Origin: JAYZDP01 sp036337765
Lineage (GTDB): Bacteria; Acidobacteriota; Thermoanaerobaculia; Multivoradales; Multivoraceae
DNA: 20,810 nucleotides
Direction of reading: 5' to 3'
Assembly (NCBI GenBank): GCA_036337765.1
Contig: JAYZDP010000089.1
Location: 1-20,810, forward strand
Positions 6,853 to 13,116 of this stretch are shown here, piece after piece. The notes beneath the pieces are model-generated. The model had not been told where the DNA came from and did no database searches. It saw only the letters and a program-made list of their open reading frames with translations. The position numbers and the translations under genes are program-made. Every line of letters starts with the position of its first letter. Position 1 is the first letter of the stretch.

Positions 6853-8763
6853 TCACGGCGTCACGATCGCGAACCAGCGATCGAAACGATCGAGAAGCGT
6901 GAGTAGCGAGGTGAAGGTCGTACGGTCTCCCTCGACCGTGACCTCGCCGGCCGCCTCCAGCTCGTCAAGCGATCGCGTCTCCAAGAGCAGCTCGTTCAGT
7001 ATCGGGCGAGCGAGCTTCACTCGCGTGCCGGAATCGGCTCCGACCGCGCTCAAGCTGTAGTTCAAAACGCCGTTGCCGAGCTCGAGCACGGCGAAATCGC
7101 CGGAGCCCTGGATCTCGAGGTCGATACGGCAGCTCACTTCTGCGGCGGCCGGACCGTTGAGGCGCATCGCCACCCAGTCGAGCAGCGACCCGAGGTCCAT
7201 CGAGCGGATCATCCCCGCCCCGAGGCGTGCACTCGACGACGGCGCCCGCTGGCCATCCCACTGCCTGAGCTCCTGAGCGCCGGTCAGATAGAAGTTGCGC
7301 CACGACGCCGACTCGGCCTGGTAGCCGAGCTGCTCGAGGGCGTCCGCCTCGAGGTTACGCGCGGCGGCGTTATGTGGTTCGGCGAAAACGACGTGATCGA
7401 CCACCTGCGCTACCCAGCGGTAGTCGCCCTCGGCGTAGGCCTCTCGGGCCTTGACCAGAACCGCCTCGGCGCCGCCCATGAACTCGACGTAGCGGCTGGC
7501 CGCCTCCTCGGGCGGCAGTGGGTGGAGGTGGGCGGGATTGCCGTCGAAGAAGCCGAGGTAGCGCTGATACACGGCCTTGGCATTGTGGTTGACGCTGCCG
7601 TAGTAGGCGCGGTTGTACCACTCGCTCTCGAGGCTCGCCGGCATTTGCATCTGCTCGGCTACCTCGTCCATGGTCAGGCCGTGGTTGGCGAGGCGCAGCG
7701 TCTCGTCGTGCAGATACTTGTACATGTCGCGCTGTTTGGTGAGGTACTCGCACCCCTCCGCCCGCCCCCACACCGGCCAGTGATGGCTGGTGAAGACCAG
7801 CTCGGTGCGGTCGGAGAACAGATCCAGTGCCTCGTTCATGTAGTGGGCCCAGGCTTTCGCATCACGGACCGGCGCCACGCGCAGCGTGTAGAGGTTGTGC
7901 TGGTTGTGCGAGCAGTTTTCCGCCATGCAGAGGCTCGAGAACTGGGGAAAGAAGAAGTTCATCTCGGCCGGCGCCTCGGTGTCGGGCGTGACCTGGAACT
8001 CGATCTCGACGCCGTCGACCACTCGCCGCGACCCGGTCTCGACGATCGAATCGGTGGGCTCGATGAGGCCGACCAATCCGCGCGACGTGGTCTTGCCGAG
8101 GCCGGCGTCGACCTGGCCCCTGGCATCGCGCGGCAGCAGGTTGCCGTACATGTAGCTGGCGCGGCGCGTCATCACGTTGCCGGCGAGCACGTTCTCCGCG
8201 ATCGCCGCGGCCACGAACCCCTCCGGCGCCAGCACCTGCACATCGCCTGCCGCCACCGCCTCGTGGCTCGTGACGCCCTCGACCCCTCCGTAGTGGTCGA
8301 TGTGGCTGTGGGTGTAGATCACCGCCACGACCGGACGCTCGCCGACGTGCGTGGTGACCAGGTCGAGCGCCGAGCGCGCCGTCTCGGCCGAGATCAGTGG
8401 ATCGATCACGATGTAGCCGTGATCGCCCACGATGAAGCTAACCACCGACAGGTCGTGCCCACGCACCTGGTAGATGCGGTCGTGAATGCGAAACAGGCCG
8501 TGCTCCATGTTGAGCCGTGCTTGGCGCCACAGGCTCGGATGCACGGTTCGTGGCGCCTCGGGCTCGTCGAGAAAGCCGTAGGTCGTCATGTCCCAGACCA
8601 CCCGCCCCTTGGCGTTGCGGATTACGGGCTCTTCGAGCCTCGCGAGAAAGCCGCGGCGCGCGAACTCCCAGTCGCGCTCGTCCGACCAGTCGAGGCGGGG
8701 GTCGGCGAGCGCTTCTGCATGGCAGCGGCCGGTGAAATCAGTGGCATCTTTTCGCTCGGTCAT
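6853..8763 (-). CDS. alkyl/aryl sulfatase, metallo-beta-lactamase fold (BDS1/SdsA1/YjcS family)
   Basis: A zinc-dependent alkyl sulfatase that would release sulfate from primary or secondary alkyl sulfates such as dodecyl sulfate. The zinc motif THSHIDHYGG is at 151-160 (His152, His154, Asp156, His157). The family glutamates appear in EAPAEM (263-268) and MAEN (280-283), and the late histidine in TSHHWPVWG (325-333). After the catalytic domain come an all-helical dimerisation region (about 340-480) and a C-terminal SCP2-like lipid-binding domain (about 500-636). Length 636 is typical. Unlike Pseudomonas SdsA1, the N-terminus (MTERKDATDF) has no signal peptide, so the enzyme is probably cytoplasmic. 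On the minus strand TAAGAT at 8772-8777 sits only 8 bases before the ATG and no Shine-Dalgarno is visible, which suggests a leaderless message. Confidence 0.93.
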   Translation of the reverse strand: MTERKDATDFTGRCHAEALADPRLDWSDERDWEFARRGFLARLEEPVIRNAKGRVVWDMTTYGFLDEPEAPRTVHPSLWRQARLNMEHGLFRIHDRIYQVRGHDLSVVSFIVGDHGYIVIDPLISAETARSALDLVTTHVGERPVVAVIYTHSHIDHYGGVEGVTSHEAVAAGDVQVLAPEGFVAAAIAENVLAGNVMTRRASYMYGNLLPRDARGQVDAGLGKTTSRGLVGLIEPTDSIVETGSRRVVDGVEIEFQVTPDTEAPAEMNFFFPQFSSLCMAENCSHNQHNLYTLRVAPVRDAKAWAHYMNEALDLFSDRTELVFTSHHWPVWGRAEGCEYLTKQRDMYKYLHDETLRLANHGLTMDEVAEQMQMPASLESEWYNRAYYGSVNHNAKAVYQRYLGFFDGNPAHLHPLPPEEAASRYVEFMGGAEAVLVKAREAYAEGDYRWVAQVVDHVVFAEPHNAAARNLEADALEQLGYQAESASWRNFYLTGAQELRQWDGQRAPSSSARLGAGMIRSMDLGSLLDWVAMRLNGPAAAEVSCRIDLEIQGSGDFAVLELGNGVLNYSLSAVGADSGTRVKLARPILNELLLETRSLDELEAAGEVTVEGDRTTFTSLLTLLDRFDRWFAIVTP

Positions 8764-8825
8764 CGCACCGGATCTTATGGGCTCGGGCCGCAGTGGCCGG
8801 TATGCTCCGAGCCTCGTTCGGAACC
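8764..8825. promoter_or_regulatory. 62-base divergent promoter region, alkyl sulfatase / phosphatase
   Basis: The minus-strand TAAGAT (8772-8777) and the plus-strand TATGCT (8801-8806) are -10-like hexamers facing outward. Transcription starts would fall very close to the alkyl-sulfatase ATG (8763) and about 13 bases before the phosphatase ATG (8826). No -35 consensus is visible for either. The two genes could share regulation through this small region. Confidence 0.4.
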
Positions 8826-9809
8826 ATGTCCCGCATCATCGCCATCGGAGACCTGCACGGCGCGGCCGATGCGCTCGAGGCGATCCTGCGCGGGACCCGC
8901 CTGGTCGATCGCACCGGCCATTGGCGTGGCGGGGGGGGGGCGCACCTGGTTCAGGTGGGCGACATCTTCAACCGTGGAACCGAGGGGCGATCGGTCTTCG
9001 AGCGCCTGCTCGCACTGCAGCCAGAAGCTCGCGCGGCGGGAGGCGACGTCACCATGCTCCTCGGTAACCACGACGTCATGATGGCCACCGGCGACGAGGC
9101 ATGGTCGAGTGTCGACGAGTATCTGTCCTTCGCCAGCCGCCGAGAGCGAGAGAGCTGGCCCAAACGCTCGCAGAAGCAGCTCTGGCGCCTCTATCGAGCC
9201 GGCCTCGCTGAACCCCATGTGATTCCGGTCAATCCGCGGCACGACGCCTGGAAGGTCGAGAACGTTCCAGGAAAAGACGCCCTCAGGCGTGCTTTCGGTC
9301 CGACTGGACGCATTGGCCGGGCACTGCGGCGTCAGCCGGTAGCTGTCCAGATCGACGACACCATCTTCGTCCACGCGGGCATTAGCCTCGAATGGGTCGA
9401 CCACGGCATCGACGGGTTGAACGCGCTGGCCCGCCAGGCATGGAGACAGTTCGACAGCGACCAGGACACCGTTCAGCTCTATCGATCGGTCCTCGCGCAA
9501 CGTCAGGGACCGCTCTGGCACCGCCCCTATGCCCGATCCACGGACCGCAGCACCGAGCGCGAGCTGGCAACGGTCCTGTCGAAGCTGGGGGCGCGCCGAA
9601 CGGTCGGTGGGCACACCCGCACGGACAACCAGCCCGGCGGGCGACGAGGCGAGATCCGGACCCGCCTCCGCCGGCGCTACGTCGGTATCGACGTCTCGCT
9701 GCGCGACGACGACTCGAGCACCTGGGCCGCCCTGGTCATCGACCGCACCGGCGGCAGCGAGTGGCGCTACGACAAGCGCGGCCGCCAAAGATTGTGGACC
9801 GCCCGCTAG
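8826..9809 (+). CDS. PPP-family metallophosphoesterase, Shewanella-like (SLP) type
   Basis: A calcineurin-fold phosphatase. With ATG at 8826 the protein is 327 residues and opens with MSRIIAIGDLHG, so the first metal motif GDLHG is at 8-12 (Asp9, His11). The second motif reads GDIFNRG (45-51) where GDxxDRG is usual: Asp46 is kept but the later Asp is Asn49. GNHD follows at 80-83, then VHAGIS and VGGHTR. The spacing and the GGDVTMLLGNHDVMM block match Shewanella-like phosphatases. I prefer 8826 to an upstream ATG at 8793 because only the former places the fold start at residue 3, and the upstream ATG would lie ahead of the putative -10 TATGCT. A run of ten G (8931-8940) encodes a glycine loop just before the second motif. 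The gene is divergent from the alkyl sulfatase and ends 12 bases from the convergent serine hydrolase. Confidence 0.88.
   Translation: MSRIIAIGDLHGAADALEAILRGTRLVDRTGHWRGGGGAHLVQVGDIFNRGTEGRSVFERLLALQPEARAAGGDVTMLLGNHDVMMATGDEAWSSVDEYLSFASRRERESWPKRSQKQLWRLYRAGLAEPHVIPVNPRHDAWKVENVPGKDALRRAFGPTGRIGRALRRQPVAVQIDDTIFVHAGISLEWVDHGIDGLNALARQAWRQFDSDQDTVQLYRSVLAQRQGPLWHRPYARSTDRSTERELATVLSKLGARRTVGGHTRTDNQPGGRRGEIRTRLRRRYVGIDVSLRDDDSSTWAALVIDRTGGSEWRYDKRGRQRLWTAR
8931..8940 (+). repeat. G10 mononucleotide tract inside the phosphatase gene
   Basis: Ten consecutive G bases encode part of a four-glycine loop (residues 35-38 from the 8826 start), 20 bases before the codons of the GDIFNRG motif. In the sequence as given the frame is intact. 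A gain or loss of one G would shift the frame before the second catalytic motif. It is the longest homopolymer I noticed in the window. Confidence 0.95.
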
Positions 9810-9821
9810 GCCGACAGCACT

Positions 9822-11606
9822 CTAAGGGCAGAATGGGGCCAAGCGGTCGGCGACAGCGGCCATTCCCCGCGAGTGGCTACCGGCAGCGTCGACCGGCTCA
9901 TTGGCGATCCGGATCGCCACCAGACCGTTGGGATAGAGCTCCACCCGGTGCCCTCCCCAGCCAGACATCGAGGCCACATCGACCACGCAGCCTCCCTCGC
10001 CCCGGTATCGCTGGTGCCAGAACGACATGCTGTAGCTGCGCGATCCGTCCGGGCCTGGCTCGCCGTACTCGATCCCGTGCGAGCCCGGCGAACGGTACAG
10101 CGCTTCCGCCAGCTTGCCCTCGTGCAGGATCTGCTGCCCTGTGCTGCGCCCGCCATTGTGCAGCAGCTGACCGATTCGCGCGAGATCGTCGAGCGTCGGG
10201 TACGAGCCCTGCGACATCTGAGGCAGCGAGAGTCTGCCGTCGGCCTCGAGCAGCCGATTGGTCGGCGCGTGTTGGATGCCGATCGGCGCGTAGACCTCCT
10301 CCATCAGGAACCGCCACATGTCGGCTTCGGGTCCTTCACGTGATTTCAGATAGGCGTCCATCGCCGCGCCGAGCACAAAGGCGTCCTGGTCGCGATAGCG
10401 CATGACTTCGCCAGGCCCCCACGGGTGGTCGGGGGCCTTGAACACCTCGGAGATCCGCGCGACGCGCGACATCGCCGTGTACCAGCTGTCGTAGCCCACC
10501 AGATAGCCATCGTTGGGGTTGTTCGGGGTGATGTTCGTCGAGCCTTCGCCCACCCCGGTCGCCATGTTCAGGACCTGGCCGAACGTCGTCTGCTCCCAGC
10601 CGTCGTGACTGGCGGTGACCTCGAGGTGGTCGGCAATGCGCTCGTCGAAGACCTCCGGACCGTACTTCTGCGCAAGGCGCAGCATCGCCAGGCCGTTGCC
10701 GGTCGACTTGGTGACCGACCAGATGCCGAAGCGGTGCTCGCTGCAGAAGGGCAACGGTCCCAGGTCGGTGTCGCAGCCGCGCACGTAGAGCGTGCCGTCG
10801 TACACGAGCGCCGAGACGATGCGGTGCGCCTCGTCGATGCCGTCGTCGAAATCCGAGAGGTCGAGCCCGGTGGCCTCCTCCAGCTCCTGCCACATACGGA
10901 CCGGTAGCCGGTCGGCGACCTCTCGCCGATACCAGCCGATCACCTCGGCGGCGGCCTCGAAGCGGCCGGGCTCGTAGCTCGCGTCAAGCTGCCCCCAGGC
11001 TCGCAGCCGATCGACGAGAAAATACCCAGTGGTCTGGCGCACGATCTGGTAGCGCACGGCAGACGCCGCGGTCTCGTTGAAGGCGAATGTGGCAACCCCG
11101 TTGTAGGTCTCGTTCTCGACCGAGCTGGCGAGAGCGAACGGAAACGCGGCGCGCGACCATTCTTCTTCATCCGGCTCGGACCAGACTCGTCCCGGCGACA
11201 CCAGAAAATCCCAATAGCTGCCGCCTTCGTCGAGCGTTCCGCTCAGGATCAGGTCCCGATCGAGGGGGATCAGGACCTCGCCATCGGCAACCAAGCTGAC
11301 TGTGACATCGGGAAAGAGCTTGATGTCGCGGCGCAGAATGTGGCGCTTGCGCAGTTCCGCAGGGTCGGTCTGCATCTCGGCACCGACCAGAGTGAGCTTC
11401 CCCGAAAAGGCGTGGCGCGCCGACACCGCTGCCACTGACGGGAGGAAACGAGCGTTTGGTACCGGCCCCTCAGGAGCCTGCGCGCTCTCGGTCAGCTCGT
11501 CAATCGAGAAACCGGGCGGTGGGCCGGTGCTCGAATCGACGCAAGCCGAGAGCGCGACCGCCCCGAACATGATGACGAGCGCCCGACACCGCTGCAAGGT
11601 GTGCAT
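9822..11606 (-). CDS. serine hydrolase lipoprotein, class C beta-lactamase / penicillin-binding-protein-like
   Basis: A secreted lipoprotein (lipobox ending LSAC, Cys22) with a serine beta-lactamase fold in its C-terminal half. The catalytic tetrad SVTK is at 297-300 (Ser297, Lys300). The Tyr motif reads YRD (404-406) instead of YxN. The third motif, normally KTG or HxG, appears as SGWGGH (548-553). Such proteins usually act as esterases, amidases or D-amino-peptidases rather than true beta-lactamases. About 270 residues precede the catalytic domain, with no family that I recognise; part looks beta-rich (residues 65-190). The ATG at 11606 gives a good signal peptide; upstream there is only weak purine-rich sequence. 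It is divergent from the cytochrome cassette with 106 bases between them and may share its control region. Confidence 0.85.
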   Translation of the reverse strand: MHTLQRCRALVIMFGAVALSACVDSSTGPPPGFSIDELTESAQAPEGPVPNARFLPSVAAVSARHAFSGKLTLVGAEMQTDPAELRKRHILRRDIKLFPDVTVSLVADGEVLIPLDRDLILSGTLDEGGSYWDFLVSPGRVWSEPDEEEWSRAAFPFALASSVENETYNGVATFAFNETAASAVRYQIVRQTTGYFLVDRLRAWGQLDASYEPGRFEAAAEVIGWYRREVADRLPVRMWQELEEATGLDLSDFDDGIDEAHRIVSALVYDGTLYVRGCDTDLGPLPFCSEHRFGIWSVTKSTGNGLAMLRLAQKYGPEVFDERIADHLEVTASHDGWEQTTFGQVLNMATGVGEGSTNITPNNPNDGYLVGYDSWYTAMSRVARISEVFKAPDHPWGPGEVMRYRDQDAFVLGAAMDAYLKSREGPEADMWRFLMEEVYAPIGIQHAPTNRLLEADGRLSLPQMSQGSYPTLDDLARIGQLLHNGGRSTGQQILHEGKLAEALYRSPGSHGIEYGEPGPDGSRSYSMSFWHQRYRGEGGCVVDVASMSGWGGHRVELYPNGLVAIRIANEPVDAAGSHSRGMAAVADRLAPFCP

Positions 11607-11712
11607 ACGCGCAGTCTCTCACTGCACAAGCCACCGACGCCGTGAATCGCTGCGGTAGAATCGGCCGATTCCAGTCGGACGGGCCGCCGCTTTCGGTCCG
11701 CACGGTGCAGAC
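11607..11712. promoter_or_regulatory. divergent region ahead of the cytochrome cassette
   Basis: A TAGAAT at 11656-11661 on the plus strand resembles a -10 box and would give a leader of about 45 bases before the ATG at 11713. No -35 match at normal spacing and no clear Shine-Dalgarno are visible. The same hexamer is found ahead of the sulfatase-like lipoprotein (2506-2511). I see no convincing operator palindrome. Confidence 0.35.
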
Positions 11713-13116
11713 ATGAAAATTTCAGGTGAGACGCCGGTGCTCCGAGCCGCCCTACTGGGCCTCCTGGCATTCTGGGTGCCCGCCGCCGTCACCGCCGCGG
11801 TCAGCTACCACGAGGAGGTCTGGCCGATCATCCAGACCCGATGTCAGGGCTGTCACCAGCCGGCGCTGCTCGAGGGCGGCCTCGATCTGACCAACCACCC
11901 GGCCGCTCTCGAAGGCGGCAAAGGCGGGCCGAGCTACGTGCCAGGAGAGCCTGATGAGAGCGTGCTGTTTCGGCACATCAGCGGCGATCTCGAGCCGCTG
12001 ATGCCGAACCAGGGTGAGCCCCTGACGGCCGATCAGATCGACCTCTTCCGGCGCTGGATCACGGAAGGAGCAATCGACGACACTCCGGAAGAGCTCAAGG
12101 GGCCGCGCCTGTCCGACGGACCGCCGACCTACGTGCAACCTCCGGTCATTACCGCGGTCGCGTTTTCTCCCGACGACCACTGGCTCGCCGTATCGGGCTA
12201 CCGTGAGGTACTGCTTCACCGTGCCGACGGCTCGGGGCTGGAGGCACGCCTGCTGGGCCTCTCCGATCGCATCCAGAGCCTGCTCTTCCTACCCGGCGGC
12301 CGTAGCCTCGTCGCCACCGGTGGCACGCCCGGTCGCTTCGGCGAGGTGCAGGTCTGGGACGTCGCCGAGCGTAAGCTCCAGATGGCGAAGAGCTTCTGCT
12401 ACGACACGCTGTTCGGCGCGTCGCTGTCGCCCGACAGCCGCAAGATCGCGGTGGGCTGCGCGGATCACTCGGTGCGCGTGGTCTGGCTCAACGGCCTCGA
12501 ACAGCGCAAACGGCTGAACCATCACGAGAACTGGGTGCTGGGCACGGCCTTCGGCGGTGACAGCCAGCGCATCGTCTCGGTAGGTCGCGACCGCGCCGCA
12601 AAGCTCTCCGAGACCGACACCGGTGCTTTCATCGAAAACGTCAACCTGCTGCGCGGCGAGCTCGCCGCCGTGGTGCGCCACCCGAACCGCGACGCCGTGG
12701 TCATCGGCGGTGAGGATCGCGTGCCGTACTTCTACAAGATGGACCGGCCGCGAAAGATGCTCATCGCCGACGACTCGACCCTCATCCGAGAGTTCGAGCG
12801 CCAGCGGGGCGAGATCTTCGCCCTGGCCATCTCCCCCGATGGACGGCGCCTCGCGGTCGCCGGCGCGAGCGAAGAGGTGCCGATCTACGACATCGAGTCG
12901 GGAGAGCGCATCGCCACTGCGACCGGACACGTTGCTGGCATCTACACGCTGAGTTTCTCGGGCGATAGCGCGCGGCTCGCCACCGCCGGCTTCGACGGCC
13001 GAGTGCGCATCTACTCCAGCGACGACGCGGCGATGCTCACCGACTTCGTTCCGGTGCCGATCTCGGAGCCCGAGAGCACCCGCACCGCGGATCTCCAGGC
13101 GGAGCAACCGCGATGA
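11713..13116 (+). CDS. PSCyt1-type c-cytochrome domain fused to WD40 beta-propeller
   Basis: First gene of the cassette. A signal peptide occupies residues 1-29. A planctomycete-type cytochrome domain follows (about 30-125) with one covalent-haem motif, CQGCH at 44-48, and a plausible axial Met97 in EPLMPNQGEPLT. Residues about 145-445 form a WD40-like propeller with recurring SPDxxxLAVSG-type turns (SPDDHWLAVSG, SPDSRKIAVG, SPDGRRLAVAG). The domain order is typical of Planctomycetes and some Acidobacteriota. It is predicted to be exported, with haem attached outside the cytoplasm, so it could pass electrons or act as a haem-bearing scaffold. Its last bases overlap the next gene by four (ATGA), which implies coupled translation. 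No redox partner is identifiable by sequence. Confidence 0.9.
   Translation: MKISGETPVLRAALLGLLAFWVPAAVTAAVSYHEEVWPIIQTRCQGCHQPALLEGGLDLTNHPAALEGGKGGPSYVPGEPDESVLFRHISGDLEPLMPNQGEPLTADQIDLFRRWITEGAIDDTPEELKGPRLSDGPPTYVQPPVITAVAFSPDDHWLAVSGYREVLLHRADGSGLEARLLGLSDRIQSLLFLPGGRSLVATGGTPGRFGEVQVWDVAERKLQMAKSFCYDTLFGASLSPDSRKIAVGCADHSVRVVWLNGLEQRKRLNHHENWVLGTAFGGDSQRIVSVGRDRAAKLSETDTGAFIENVNLLRGELAAVVRHPNRDAVVIGGEDRVPYFYKMDRPRKMLIADDSTLIREFERQRGEIFALAISPDGRRLAVAGASEEVPIYDIESGERIATATGHVAGIYTLSFSGDSARLATAGFDGRVRIYSSDDAAMLTDFVPVPISEPESTRTADLQAEQPR

Noticed and set aside
8793..8825. Upstream ATG extending the phosphatase by 11 residues
   Set aside because: It precedes the putative -10 hexamer at 8801-8806, and family proteins begin only a few residues before GDLHG.
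7372..9081. Plus-strand ORF of 569 residues spanning the alkyl-sulfatase gene
   Set aside because: It is a GC-driven shadow frame opposite the alkyl sulfatase and out of frame with the real phosphatase at its end.
8775..9788. Minus-strand ORF of 337 residues
   Set aside because: It lies opposite the phosphatase, whose GDLHG, GNHD and VHAG motifs show the true strand.
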